A stretch of DNA of 64,000 bases from Flavobacterium aeripolare (GCF_013294025.1 NZ_JABSNL010000008.1:148251-212250); one strand, 5' to 3'; numbered from the stretch's first letter, positions 34,906 to 44,438 are shown. The notes: generated by a model from the letters alone, not told the origin. Program-made: numbers and translations.

Positions 34906-34964
34906 ATCTTTAATTATCAGTTTTCAAAAGTAAGAAATTAATAATAGTTCTGTTTATTTCTCAA

Positions 34965-34972
34965 TATCTTTG
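34965..34972 (+). promoter_or_regulatory. Promoter -7 box for the DUF2752 gene
   Basis: TATCTTTG, exact TAnnTTTG, 34 bases before the ATG. Confidence 0.5.
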
Positions 34973-35006
34973 TCACATCTATTTCAAATAGTTTCAATTT
35001 TAATTT

Positions 35007-35279
35007 ATGGATTTAGAATCTTTCATGCTGCCTTGCCTCTTTAAAAAACTCACAGGATTTGATTGTATGGGTTGCGGTTTTCAGCGTGCTTTTTTTCTAT
35101 TATTAGAAGGTAATATTTCAGATGCTTTTAAAATGTTCCCACCAGTTTTTACGAGTATCTTATTTTTAATTTCGCTTACTATTGGGATTTTCACTAGGTC
35201 ATTTATCCCTCATAAACTCATTATATTTTTGGGTTTTCTAAACGCAATTATCATGCTTATCTCCTATTATTTTAAGTGA
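35007..35279 (+). CDS. DUF2752 membrane protein
   Basis: The product is 90 residues with two hydrophobic segments after an N-terminal Cys motif. 'CLFKKLTGFDCMGCGFQRAF' is the DUF2752 signature, where the Cys-x2-Cys-Gly pattern precedes a Gln-Arg-Ala. The function of the family is unknown to me. It may bind metal or form disulfides at the membrane. It stands alone. Confidence 0.85.
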   Translation: MDLESFMLPCLFKKLTGFDCMGCGFQRAFFLLLEGNISDAFKMFPPVFTSILFLISLTIGIFTRSFIPHKLIIFLGFLNAIIMLISYYFK

Positions 35280-35804
35280 TTTTCATTTTTTAAATTCCTA
35301 CAAAATAGCCTTTGTTTTTGAGTTTAGTTTTTACAGTACATTTTGTTATTGTCTTTTCTATTTTCGAAAATAAATTTAAAAAAAACCACTGTACTTTTTA
35401 ACCGCTTCCTGCTCTTTTTAAACCACTATTTCAGGAATGGCTTTCTTACTTTTTCAATTGAAATAGAGACCTGATTACTTAGAAAAAGTTATCTTTAAAG
35501 AAGCCACCGCAATATGATATTCAAAAAAAATTGAGCTCAAGTAAATCCGAATTATCATTCAAAATAAAACGTGCTTATTATAAAGATTCGTTAAAAAGGC
35601 TTGATCGAGCAATCACTAAGTCTGTATACAAGCGCTAATCCAAAATAGTTCAATATCTTTGTGAGTGTATCGATAGCGTTACTTGCTCTTTCTGTTTTCA
35701 ACCAAATGGTATTCTCATGTGAGATTCCTTTTTGCGAAAGCGGAACAAGAAAATTTAATAAGTTGTCGATCTCCATTTACTACTAACAATTCAAAATCAT
35801 AATC
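35280..35804. other. Intergenic stretch holding the cysE-side promoter and a doubtful minus-strand frame
   Basis: About 525 AT-rich bases. A 61-codon minus-strand frame (35591-35776) has an end, 'IDTLTKILNYFGLALV', that looks like the last helices of a HipB-type helix-turn-helix domain, but its front half does not fit and the frame overlaps the only good promoter box. I do not call it a gene. The rest holds nothing recognisable. Confidence 0.4.
35654..35661 (+). promoter_or_regulatory. Candidate promoter -7 box for the cysteine operon
   Basis: TATCTTTG, exact TAnnTTTG, but 143 bases before the GTG start, so a long leader would result. Confidence 0.35.
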
Positions 35805-36596
35805 GTGACCAAAGAGCAGATTATTCAAAATATTAGTGCGCTTAAAAAGCATGCCCAAATTAGTTACGGAATCAAAACAAAAACAGAGGCTTTCACAGAG
35901 CAACTATTTTACACCCTGTTTGACAGCAACGCTGAACTACATGAAAGCATAGAAGAACTAGAACGTAGATTTAAAGAGATTTCGATAATAGCCTGCAAAA
36001 AACCCAGTGGCATTTGCGATTCGATTTGGGATCACTTTTTGGAGCAGCTTCCCGCCGTTTTACAAATGCTAAATGACGATGCGCAATACATTCTCGAGAA
36101 TGATCCAGCATCAAACAGCATCGAGGAAGTATATCTGGCCTACCCTGGTTTTTATGCAATCGCAATTTATCGCCTGAGCCATGTGCTTTACAATCTTGAT
36201 TTGCTATTATTCTCTAGATTGATGAGTGAGTATGCACACCGCATTACTGGAACTGACATTCATGCGGGCGCCCAAATCGCTTCGCCATTTTTTATTGATC
36301 ACGCGACGGGTATTGTAATTGGAGAAACGACGGTAATTGCAAAATATGTAAAAATCTATCAAGGAGTTACCTTAGGAGCGCTAAGTGTAAGCAAGGAAAT
36401 GAAAAACGCAAAAAGACATCCTACCGTAGAAGAAGGAGTTTGCATCTATGCCAATGCTACAATTTTAGGAGGCACAACAACAATAGGTGCTCATAGTGTC
36501 ATAGGCGGAAATGCGTGGGTTACTAAAACGATTCCCGCTCGTTCTATGGTGTTGAACACCACAACAACTGAAGTTAAAATTAAAGAGATTAGATAA
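35805..36596 (+). CDS. cysE: Serine O-acetyltransferase
   Basis: The product is 263 residues and starts with GTG. It makes O-acetylserine from serine and acetyl-CoA, the entry to cysteine synthesis. The N-terminal helical domain spans about residues 1-150. The left-handed beta-helix of hexapeptide repeats follows: 'GTDIHAGAQIASPFFIDHAT' carries the catalytic His and Asp, and 'GIVIGETTVIAKYVKIYQGV' binds substrate. The cysteine synthase gene starts one base after its stop, so the two are coupled. Confidence 0.95.
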   Translation: MTKEQIIQNISALKKHAQISYGIKTKTEAFTEQLFYTLFDSNAELHESIEELERRFKEISIIACKKPSGICDSIWDHFLEQLPAVLQMLNDDAQYILENDPASNSIEEVYLAYPGFYAIAIYRLSHVLYNLDLLLFSRLMSEYAHRITGTDIHAGAQIASPFFIDHATGIVIGETTVIAKYVKIYQGVTLGALSVSKEMKNAKRHPTVEEGVCIYANATILGGTTTIGAHSVIGGNAWVTKTIPARSMVLNTTTTEVKIKEIR

Positions 36597-36597
36597 T

Positions 36598-37485
36598 ATG
36601 AAACCGCAAAGCATACTAGACCTCATTGGGAATACGCCCTTGATGGAAAGCGCCAACTTGGTTGCCAATAAAAACGTAAAACTATTACTTAAATTAGAAG
36701 GGAACAACCCTGGCGGAAGCGTAAAAGACCGAGCAGCTTACAACATGATTGCAGCTGCACTTGAAAGAGGCGATATTAAAAAAGGCGATAAACTGATTGA
36801 GGCCACTAGTGGAAACACTGGAATTGCTCTTGCTATGATCGCGCAATTAATGGGAATTGACATTGAACTAGTCCTTCCCGAAGATTCTACTAAGGAACGT
36901 ACGCAAACGATGCGTGCATACGGTGCTACAGTTATTTTAACGCCTGCTAAGGAAGGAATTCTAGGTTCGCGTGACTATGCCGATAAAAAAGTTGCTGAAG
37001 GCGGATATGTCATGCTAAATCAATTTGCTAACGAAGATAACTGGAAAGCACATTATAAAACTACCGGTCCTGAGATTTGGAATGATACCGAAGGAACAGT
37101 GACGCATTTTGTCGCTGCAATGGGAACAACGGGTACCATAATGGGAACCTCAACATTTTTAAAAGAGCAAAACAGCGCTATTCAAATTGTGGGTGCACAA
37201 CCTAGTGACGGATCTCAAATTCCTGGAATTAGAAAGTGGCCTCTGGAATACTTACCAAAGATTTTTGATGCATCAAAAGTAGATACAACCATCGAAGTCA
37301 CTGAAGCAGAAGCACGAGCAATGACAAAGAGACTAGCTCTAGAAGAAGGTGTCTTTGCGGGGATGAGTAGTGGAGGATCTGTTGCTGCTGCATTAAAAAT
37401 TGCAGAAACACTAGAGTCAGGAGTTATTGTAGCTATTATTTGTGATCGCGGAGACCGTTACCTATCATCTGACTTATTTGACTAA
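36598..37485 (+). CDS. cysM: Cysteine synthase (O-acetylserine sulfhydrylase, CysM type)
   Basis: The product is 295 residues. This PLP beta-replacement enzyme joins O-acetylserine and sulfide to make cysteine. The PLP Lys is in 'NNPGGSVKDRAAYNMI', 'EATSGNTGIALAMIA' binds the substrate carboxylate, and 'GMSSGGSVAAAL' sits by the cofactor. The length and the 'NDTEGTVTHFVAAMGTTGTI' segment favour the CysM group over CysK. Second gene of the cysteine operon. Confidence 0.95.
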   Translation: MKPQSILDLIGNTPLMESANLVANKNVKLLLKLEGNNPGGSVKDRAAYNMIAAALERGDIKKGDKLIEATSGNTGIALAMIAQLMGIDIELVLPEDSTKERTQTMRAYGATVILTPAKEGILGSRDYADKKVAEGGYVMLNQFANEDNWKAHYKTTGPEIWNDTEGTVTHFVAAMGTTGTIMGTSTFLKEQNSAIQIVGAQPSDGSQIPGIRKWPLEYLPKIFDASKVDTTIEVTEAEARAMTKRLALEEGVFAGMSSGGSVAAALKIAETLESGVIVAIICDRGDRYLSSDLFD

Positions 37486-37496
37486 ATTCTATTTGC

Positions 37497-37946
37497 ATGA
37501 TCAAAATTATAAGAACCACTCCAGAAAATGCTGATTTTCAAAAATTGATTGCACTTCTTGATATCGACATTCAAGAACGAGATGGTGAAGACCATGTTTT
37601 TTTTGCTCAATTCAATAAAACAGATAACATCAAAAATGCTATTGTAATCTACGACGACCAAATTGCGGTAGGATGCGGTGCTTTTAAATTTTACAAAGAA
37701 GATGTTGCCGAAATAAAAAGAATGTATGTCTATCCCAAAACTAGAGGAAAAGGTATTGCTTCAAAGATTTTAATCGAATTAGAATCTTGGGCAAGAGAAG
37801 AAAACTATACAAGTTGTATTCTAGAAACGGGTCATAAATATCCCGAAGCCGTTGCATTGTATAAGAAAAACGGATTTGCAATAACTGAAAATTATGGTCA
37901 ATATATAGGCGTTGCTGATAGCATTTGCTTTCAAAAAGACCTATAA
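37497..37946 (+). CDS. GNAT-family N-acetyltransferase
   Basis: The product is 149 residues. The acetyl-CoA loop is 'YPKTRGKGIASKIL', preceded by 'VAEIKRMYVYP', and the C-terminal 'YKKNGFAITENYGQY' is usual for this fold. It starts 11 bases after cysM and ends at the operon terminator, so it is probably co-transcribed. The substrate is unknown; a role in cysteine metabolism is only suggested by position. Confidence 0.88.
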   Translation: MIKIIRTTPENADFQKLIALLDIDIQERDGEDHVFFAQFNKTDNIKNAIVIYDDQIAVGCGAFKFYKEDVAEIKRMYVYPKTRGKGIASKILIELESWAREENYTSCILETGHKYPEAVALYKKNGFAITENYGQYIGVADSICFQKDL

Positions 37947-37988
37947 AAAATAAGGCGTTACTAGATTTTAGTAACGCCTTATTTTTTT
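37946..37988. terminator. Terminator after the cysteine operon
   Basis: AATAAGGCGTTACTA/TAGTAACGCCTTATT hairpin followed by a T run; usable from both sides. Confidence 0.95.
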
Positions 37989-38001
37989 ATCGAATGCTAG
38001 C

Positions 38002-38412
38002 TTATTGTAAAGTAGCCGTAGATGATATTTTTGTATTTAGCAATTTTGAGATTGGGCAATTAGTTTCTGCCTTTGTAACTAATTCTTGAAAATCTGCATC
38101 GCTAATATCTTTTATCTTTGCTTGAACGGTCAAATGGGAACTGACAATACTTCCATCTTGAAAATCAATATCACATTTTGTTTCGATACTTTCTATTTCA
38201 TGACCGGCTTCTGTAACGTAAGCACTCAATTGCATTGTAAAACAACCCGAATGCGCTGCAGCAATTAATTCTTCAGGATTTGTTCCCACTCCATTTTCAA
38301 AACGAGTCCCAAAAGAATATTGTGCATTATCTAGTGTTGTACTTTGTGTCGATATTTTTCCTGCGCCCTCTTTAAGAGAACCTTGCCAAACGGCAGTTGC
38401 ATTTCTTTTCAT
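38002..38412 (-). CDS. osmC: OsmC-family peroxiredoxin
   Basis: The product is 136 residues. OsmC/Ohr proteins reduce organic hydroperoxides with two cysteines, here in 'AAHSGCFTMQLSAYV' and 'AETNCPISKLL'. The N-terminal Arg is in 'MKRNATAVWQGSLKEG'. The OsmC sub-group is suggested by 'GTNPEELIAAAHSGCF'. It stands alone under its own promoter and converges on the cysteine operon. Confidence 0.93.
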   Translation of the reverse strand: MKRNATAVWQGSLKEGAGKISTQSTTLDNAQYSFGTRFENGVGTNPEELIAAAHSGCFTMQLSAYVTEAGHEIESIETKCDIDFQDGSIVSSHLTVQAKIKDISDADFQELVTKAETNCPISKLLNTKISSTATLQ

Positions 38413-38435
38413 AATTATTCTAGTTTTAAGTTACC

Positions 38436-38443
38436 CAAATTTA
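38436..38443 (-). promoter_or_regulatory. Promoter -7 box for osmC
   Basis: TAAATTTG on the minus strand, exact TAnnTTTG, 23 bases before the ATG. Confidence 0.5.
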
Positions 38444-38623
38444 AGATTTTAAAACGCAGCTGCTTATGATGATCATTTATTTAACTTAAATTTAAAAGAT
38501 AAAACAACAACGGTTTTTTCAACCTTACTTTTTTTTCGAAAAGGAGAGCCGTTTTTATTTGTATCGAAAGCAGTATTTTTACATTCGATAATTACGCTCA
38601 GCATAAACGAAACAAATTATCAA

Positions 38624-39313
38624 ATGAAAGCAATCAAGATATTCTGCGGAATAGCAGTAGCACTAATAACTATGGGACAAAAAGGATACGCACAAGACTG
38701 GGCAAACTTAAATAAATATAAAACTGAAAACGAAAGGCTTATTGCAAAACCTACTAGCAATTCAGTAGTTTTTATGGGCGATTCTATCACCGAATTTTGG
38801 AGTAGAGAGTCGGCAGAATTTTTTCAGGAACAGCATTACATCAATCGCGGCATTAGCGGACAAACGACTTCACAAATGCTATTGCGGTTTAGATCTGATG
38901 TGATTGCGCTCCAGCCTGCAGTTGTTGTAATTCTAGCGGGTATCAATGACATTGCCGAAAATACAGGACCTATAGCACTCCCTACGATAGCAGCAAACAT
39001 TGCTTCTATGGTAGATTTAGCTAAAGCCCATAATATTAAGGTGATCTTATGTTCAGTATTGCCAGCAGCTTCATTTAATTGGAATAAGAAAATCGAACCT
39101 GCTATGAAGGTAATGGCGTTAAATGATCTCTTGATGAATTACGCTGATGCGAATGGAATTGCTTATGTAGACTATTTTTCTGCATTGGTGGATGATAATA
39201 ATGGATTGCCATTACAATATGCCGAAGATGGCGTGCATCCCAACCGTGCTGGATATAAGATTATGGAACCTATAGTACAACAGGCAATCAATCTTGCATT
39301 TATCCTAAAATAA
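38624..39313 (+). CDS. SGNH/GDSL-type esterase or lipase, exported
   Basis: The product is 229 residues with a signal peptide 'FCGIAVALITMGQKGYAQ'. The four SGNH blocks are complete: 'VVFMGDSITEFW' (nucleophile Ser), 'NRGISGQTTSQML' (Gly), 'ILAGINDIAEN' (Asn) and 'YAEDGVHPNRAGY' (Asp and His). It should hydrolyse an ester, possibly an acetyl group on a polysaccharide or a lipid, in the periplasm or outside. The substrate is unknown. Confidence 0.93.
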   Translation: MKAIKIFCGIAVALITMGQKGYAQDWANLNKYKTENERLIAKPTSNSVVFMGDSITEFWSRESAEFFQEQHYINRGISGQTTSQMLLRFRSDVIALQPAVVVILAGINDIAENTGPIALPTIAANIASMVDLAKAHNIKVILCSVLPAASFNWNKKIEPAMKVMALNDLLMNYADANGIAYVDYFSALVDDNNGLPLQYAEDGVHPNRAGYKIMEPIVQQAINLAFILK

Positions 39314-39349
39314 AAAGAGCCCAATCGACTGCGATTGGGCTCCTCTTTA
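39312..39349. terminator. Bidirectional terminator
   Basis: AGAGCCCAATCG/CGATTGGGCTCT-type hairpin with flanking A and T stretches between convergent genes. Confidence 0.85.
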
Positions 39350-39369
39350 ACTACTATATTCTAAAACGT

Positions 39370-41217
39370 TTATTTTACTACTGTAAAAATGATTTTAGAA
39401 TCATCAAATACTCTTTGTGTCTGCTTTTTAAAATCTGCTTCCTTAGCATAGAAAATATTATCTACAAATGTTTGCGGGTTTAAGTCAATCAAAGGAAACC
39501 ACGTACTTTGAATTTGTACCTGTATCTTATGCCCTTTTTTAAAGGTATGCATAACATCTTGTAACTTCAAGTTAACTGCTGTTTTTTGATTGGCTACAAA
39601 TGGCTCTGGAGTTACAAAACTATTTCTAAAACGGCCGCGCATCACTTCACTGCGCACCATCATATGGTAGTTACTCATTTTTAAATAAGGAGCGATCTCG
39701 GCAGTTTCTGGTTCGTCAGCAGGAAAAACGTCAATTACTTTCACAATCCAATCAGAATCTGTTCCTGAAGTTGCTACTTGTAATTGTGCTAGAATATCTC
39801 CAGCAAGTGTCATATCATTATTTAAAACTGCTGTTTCATAAACAAGCACATCTGGACGTCTCGCTGCAAAACGCTGATCGTCGGTCATGTATTTACGAGG
39901 TGTGATTCCCCTTTGATTGATATCCTCTGTAAAGGGTACTGGCTTTTTAGGATCACTTATAAATTCGATAAAAGCATCGCCTTTACCTGTTTGTGCTGTT
40001 AATTTATTCTCGTTTAAAAACATCGTTTCCTTAGCGGCATTTTTTGGAGGCCAAACGTCGTATGTTTTCCAATCTTTGGCGCCAGTATCAAATACATAAG
40101 CCTCTGGTAACTTGTTCTCCCCTTTTCCATCATCTTTTAAGAAATGGTGAAAGAAGTTGGCTTCAATATTTTTTTGGTAAAAGCTAGATATACTATCACC
40201 AAATTTTATATTCCCAATAGTAGCAGTAGCCGTGTTTCTCGCCCAGTCACCATGACTCCATGGTCCCATAACAATAGTGTTGTAATTTTTGCTGCTTTTC
40301 TCTATTGCTTGATAGGTGTTTAAAGGCCCGTATAGATCTTCAGCATCAAACCAACCTCCTACTATCATCACTGCAGGCTTGATATCTTTCAAGTGTTGTA
40401 ATATACCGCGTTTTTGCCAAAAATCATCGTAGCTAGAATGCTCCTTTAACTGTTGCCAGAATTCATTGTCTTTACCATAAAATTTATCTAAATTAGACAA
40501 TGGTCCTGCATCTAGAAAAAATTGGTAATCGTCCTTTGTTCCTATATCTGGAAGTGTGTACCAAGACTTTGTTGTAGGCGCTGATTTTTGAATCCCGAAT
40601 AACGGAGTTGCTTTCCAATAGCTTAACAAGTATGCTCCATTATGGTGAAAATCATCAAAAAAGAAATCACTAATACACGCTTGAGGCGAAACCGCTTTTA
40701 AAGCTGGGTGATTGCTTAACAATGAATAAGTAGAATAGAATCCAGGATATGAAATTCCCCACACTCCTACGTTTCCATTATTGTTAGCAACATTTTTAAC
40801 TAACCAGTCAATGGTATCATAAGTATCTGAAGCTTCGTCTACTTGAGACTTCCCTTTTTTATTTGGAATATAAGCGCGCATGTTGTCATATAAGCCGTCG
40901 CTCATCCAGCGTCCGCGCACATCTTGATACACTACAATGTATCCTTCTTTCATCATTGTTTCGCTGGGTCCGATGCTTTTCTTGAATTCGTTTTCACCGT
41001 AAGGCGCGCAGCTATAAGGTGTGCGTTGCATAATGATGGGATATTTCTTTGAGGTGTCTTTCGGACTATAGATTGCCGTGAATAAAGTATTTCCGTCACG
41101 CATTTTAATGCTGACCTCTTTTTTAGTATAGTGCTCTCCCACCGTGCTAGGAGTATTGTCTTGAGCAAATACTCCAGCTGTAATTGCGAAAAACGCAATA
41201 AATAATAGTTTTTTCAT
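39370..41217 (-). CDS. CocE/NonD-family hydrolase (X-Pro dipeptidyl-peptidase-like, S15), exported
   Basis: The product is 615 residues from the ATG at 41217, where a signal peptide 'KLLFIAFFAITAGVFAQ' begins; the longer frame from 41370 would put 51 residues before it. The alpha/beta hydrolase nucleophile Ser is in 'NVGVWGISYPGFYSTYSLL'. 'MIVGGWFDAEDLYGP' carries the Asp region and 'MGPWSHGDWARN' the His. A C-terminal jelly-roll domain follows (about residues 390-615). Substrates in the family range from peptides to glutaryl-7-ACA and cocaine esters; the native substrate is unknown. Confidence 0.92.
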   Translation of the reverse strand: MKKLLFIAFFAITAGVFAQDNTPSTVGEHYTKKEVSIKMRDGNTLFTAIYSPKDTSKKYPIIMQRTPYSCAPYGENEFKKSIGPSETMMKEGYIVVYQDVRGRWMSDGLYDNMRAYIPNKKGKSQVDEASDTYDTIDWLVKNVANNNGNVGVWGISYPGFYSTYSLLSNHPALKAVSPQACISDFFFDDFHHNGAYLLSYWKATPLFGIQKSAPTTKSWYTLPDIGTKDDYQFFLDAGPLSNLDKFYGKDNEFWQQLKEHSSYDDFWQKRGILQHLKDIKPAVMIVGGWFDAEDLYGPLNTYQAIEKSSKNYNTIVMGPWSHGDWARNTATATIGNIKFGDSISSFYQKNIEANFFHHFLKDDGKGENKLPEAYVFDTGAKDWKTYDVWPPKNAAKETMFLNENKLTAQTGKGDAFIEFISDPKKPVPFTEDINQRGITPRKYMTDDQRFAARRPDVLVYETAVLNNDMTLAGDILAQLQVATSGTDSDWIVKVIDVFPADEPETAEIAPYLKMSNYHMMVRSEVMRGRFRNSFVTPEPFVANQKTAVNLKLQDVMHTFKKGHKIQVQIQSTWFPLIDLNPQTFVDNIFYAKEADFKKQTQRVFDDSKIIFTVVK

Positions 41218-41408
41218 GATCAATTGAGATAATAATAGAGATGTAAAGATATTTAGAATTATACGATAATAACTTACATAAGTACTGTTTTTCAAAAATA
41301 TCACTAAAAGTGGGTATTGTAGGAATACTTTATTAGTTGTCAATTTGCGACTGAAGAAAATGGAAATCAAATTAGATATAATAGAAACATGTAGTATTGA
41401 TAAATCAA

Positions 41409-41416
41409 TATATTTG
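41409..41416 (+). promoter_or_regulatory. Candidate promoter -7 box for the 122-residue lipoprotein
   Basis: TATATTTG, exact TAnnTTTG, about 120 bases before the ATG at 41539. Confidence 0.35.
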
Positions 41417-41538
41417 AAATTATTGTTAGTTCATTTTAATTACTACCGCATGTCGTCCTTTTGAATACTATAAAATTAAAAGTCGGAACAAGCCGAAAAC
41501 AGACTTTAAACAGCAGTAGGCAAAATACAATTACATAT

Positions 41539-41907
41539 ATGATGATTAAAAAAATTACTATTATTGCCTTTACTGGAGTTTTATTTTTAACTAGTTGTGC
41601 AGGTCACCGTGGTTTAACTAACAACGTTAACAACCATACTACTGAAGTTGTTTTAAGTCAAAAAAACTTTAAAGTGGTAAAAACTGTAACGGGACAAGCA
41701 AGTGTTACCTACATTTTAGGAATTGGTGGATTGTCTAAAAATGCGTTAATTGCAGAGGCTAGAGCAATCATGCTTAAAGATGCAGAACTAGAAGGAAGTG
41801 CGAGAGCAATCATCAACGAAACTACAGAGGTAAAAGGATCAAGCTTTCCGTTTGTCGGTAAAAAACTTGTAACGGTTTCGGCGCAAGTAATTGAATTTAC
41901 TGAGTAA
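41539..41907 (+). CDS. Small lipoprotein (DUF6567-like)
   Basis: The product is 122 residues from the first of two adjacent ATGs at 41539; a frame from 41461 would add unrelated residues before the signal. 'ITIIAFTGVLFLTSCAG' gives a clear lipobox. The mature part has 'TEVVLSQKNFKVVKTVTGQA', 'ILGIGGLSKNALIAEARAIM' and a C-terminal beta segment 'VTVSAQVIEFTE'. This fits a Bacteroidota family I recall as DUF6567; I am not certain of the number. Function unknown. Confidence 0.78.
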   Translation: MMIKKITIIAFTGVLFLTSCAGHRGLTNNVNNHTTEVVLSQKNFKVVKTVTGQASVTYILGIGGLSKNALIAEARAIMLKDAELEGSARAIINETTEVKGSSFPFVGKKLVTVSAQVIEFTE

Positions 41908-41919
41908 TCATAATACTTA

Positions 41920-41962
41920 ACCTAGAACTGCATACTAAAAATGTGGTTCTAGGTTTTTTTTT
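41920..41962 (+). terminator. Terminator after the small lipoprotein
   Basis: AACCTAGAACTGCAT/ATGTGGTTCTAGGTT pairing (one mismatch) followed by nine T. Confidence 0.9.
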
Positions 41963-42258
41963 AAAATTTCTTTAATGAGTAGACCATTCAAGCCACTTAA
42001 TGAACTACAATTTTAAGCTATTAAAGAACTTTTCAGTTGTTAACTACTAATACGTCGATGTAATACTATTTTGTAGCTGTTAACATAGATCGGGATCTAT
42101 TATTATAGTAAAGCAAGCGTCTTCTGCACCTCTATATTAAGCAGCATTTTTTGTTAACCAAATACAAATAAGCTCCTTACATGTTAAAAATATCCTAAAC
42201 TGAAAACTAAACTTGTAACAAAATTCCTAAGTTGCCGTCTCTTAAACAAAACGCTCTT
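41963..42258. other. Intergenic stretch with nothing recognisable
   Basis: About 300 AT-rich bases before the carboxypeptidase-like gene. No repeat, hairpin or exact -7 box near the start was seen. Confidence 0.5.
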
Positions 42259-43782
42259 ATGAAAAAACATTTACTCACTTTTCTATTTTCTGTTATACTA
42301 GTTCAAGTAGGCTTTGCACAAAGTCTTCGTGTAAAAATTATAGCCGCTGCTACAGGAGATCCCATTCCTTACGCGAATATCAACGTCAACGCCACGGAGA
42401 ACTTGGTTTCAAACGGAGAGGGCTATTTTTCACTCTCAGAGACTTCCGGTCAAGATGCTACAGTGGTCATCGTTTCTTATTTGGGTTTTGTAAACCAGCA
42501 ACTGACTGTGGGGCAATTAAAAAACCAAGAGCTAACAGTTAAAATGCTTCCCGCAATGTATGAGTTAGAAGACGTAGCTGTTTCCAACAAGAAAATTACT
42601 GCAGAGGAAATAATGGCAACAGTTCAAGCGAATTTAAAAATCAACTACGAAACTAGCGAGAAAGCCTTTAAAGACAAAACATTTCAAAGAACAACACAAT
42701 ATTTTAATCCATCAAAGATTGCAGTCGAAATAAACAAATCAAGTGGTTTTACTAAGGCAGCTCTCGAAAAAGTGAATAGTGATATCGAGGCGTATGCAAA
42801 AAAATTAATTATGAGTCCGCCTGTTTCTTATACTGATGTGCTAAGTAACTACTATTCGGTCAAGACTAAAAAAGGCGATAAGTTTGTTTTTAATTCGAAA
42901 CTAGATGTCTTAAAAGCTACTATTTTAAAAAATGAAGGACAGTCGACTTCGCTAGAAGATCTAGAGAAAAAGGGTAAAGAACTAATGTTAAAACATTTAG
43001 ATACGACTAAATTTTACCGTTTTAAAAGTGGGATCATAGGATCTCGAGACACGATATCGTTTAGCGAAGAATTTAACAGAAAGGCTAATAAAGATACACT
43101 TATAGCTAAGCAACTCGCTGGAGCAAAGAATAATCTATATAGGTTAATGAGAAAAGGAAATGTGCTAACAAATAAGCAACTTGATTTTATAAATAACCCT
43201 GATCGCTACACGTACACACTAGAAGGTACAACCTTTACTAATAAAAATGAATACGCTTATGTATTGACATTCAAACCTAGAAAAAGCAAAGCGAAGTTTG
43301 TAGGCAAACTATATGTGTCAGATGGTGACTTTGCGGTTTTAAGATCTGAATACGCACTCGATGATGGAGAAAGACTGGAAGGTTTTAATTTAAAGCTATT
43401 ACTAGGTATAAAGATGAGCATGAATATTAGCAAAGGAACATTAATGTTTAGCAAGTCTAGTAGTGATGACAAATACTATTTGCAATACGCCGCTACCGAA
43501 GAAGGTGGATACTTTTATATCAACCGTCCTTTAAAATTAATTGAATTAGCTAAAGGCGAAAAAGACGTGCTAGCTCTTGATTTTAAAATGGAGACTACTT
43601 CTCGTACTAAAAATGAATACTTGAATATTTCGCACACGCTTATTGATGCTGCTACAGTAACAAGCTTTAAAGAGAAAGATTTTAAATATCAAACAATCTC
43701 GAAGTACGATCCTAAAATCTGGCAGTCTTACAATGCTATCGAACCTTTGCAAGAAATGAAGCAGTTCAAGACGATCAACTAA
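42259..43782 (+). CDS. Exported protein with carboxypeptidase-like regulatory (TonB-plug-associated) domain
   Basis: The product is 507 residues from the ATG at 42259. The signal peptide is 'HLLTFLFSVILVQVGFAQ'. Residues about 20-105 form a carboxypeptidase D-like beta domain: 'DPIPYANINVNATENLVSNG' then 'ATVVIVSYLGFVNQQLTVG'. Such domains usually front TonB-dependent receptors, but no barrel follows. The remaining 400 residues are a DUF5686-like surface region, which I cannot name with certainty. Likely in the outer membrane or surface; role unknown. Confidence 0.82.
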   Translation: MKKHLLTFLFSVILVQVGFAQSLRVKIIAAATGDPIPYANINVNATENLVSNGEGYFSLSETSGQDATVVIVSYLGFVNQQLTVGQLKNQELTVKMLPAMYELEDVAVSNKKITAEEIMATVQANLKINYETSEKAFKDKTFQRTTQYFNPSKIAVEINKSSGFTKAALEKVNSDIEAYAKKLIMSPPVSYTDVLSNYYSVKTKKGDKFVFNSKLDVLKATILKNEGQSTSLEDLEKKGKELMLKHLDTTKFYRFKSGIIGSRDTISFSEEFNRKANKDTLIAKQLAGAKNNLYRLMRKGNVLTNKQLDFINNPDRYTYTLEGTTFTNKNEYAYVLTFKPRKSKAKFVGKLYVSDGDFAVLRSEYALDDGERLEGFNLKLLLGIKMSMNISKGTLMFSKSSSDDKYYLQYAATEEGGYFYINRPLKLIELAKGEKDVLALDFKMETTSRTKNEYLNISHTLIDAATVTSFKEKDFKYQTISKYDPKIWQSYNAIEPLQEMKQFKTIN

Positions 43783-43810
43783 TCTTTAACAGTTCTGATA
43801 ACTAACAGCC

Positions 43811-44438
43811 ATGATAAAAACATTTTTATTTATTCTAACTTATTTGTGTTGTATGTTGACCAACTTACACGCACAAAAAAAAACAGTATTACAGCACTGA
43901 TGATTACAAACAAATTGATAGCCTTACTTTTATAAAAGATAAAGACAACTATTTCTACTATAAGGTAGAAGATGACTCGGTGGTGGTAAATCTTAAAGCA
44001 CATAGAATAAAAAGAGGGGAACTAAATGTAGAACAGTATGATGCTATAAAGAAACTTTTAAATGCAGACGAACATTATTTTGACACCACTAAATTCATTG
44101 TAATTGATTTCTTTCCCGGTATAGATCGTTGCAATAGTTCAGGCGATAGAGCGGCAGTCATAGCGGATCATGAAGCGTATGCCGCTAAGATGGAAAACAG
44201 GAATGATGTGAAGCAGTTTTTTGTTTATCAAGAAAAAAAGGGAACGGAGATGTACGGCAATATTAAATGGCTGAAAGATACAGACCAAACGATACAAAAA
44301 TCTTTTTTTATGCTACATTTTCCATGTAGCAGCATGGTGGTGATCGATCGATCTGGCAACTATTACTCCCATCGTGGAGAGCACAATCTAAATGAAGTTT
44401 TTACAATTATAAAAAACAACAAAAATTTCCAACCATAA
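43811..44438 (+). pseudogene. Exported hypothetical protein broken by a one-base frameshift in an A9 tract
   Basis: An ATG at 43811 opens a signal peptide 'FLFILTYLCCMLTNLHAQ', but after the nine-A tract at 43875-43883 the frame ends at TGA (43898-43900). Removing one A would join it to the open frame that runs to 44438, giving about 208 residues with no other stop. The joined sequence continues 'QYYSTDDYKQIDSLTFIKDK'. The downstream part alone (from an internal GTG at 43980) would lack the signal. No family is recognised. This may be a true mutation, a phase-variable tract, or a sequencing error in a homopolymer. Confidence 0.85.
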
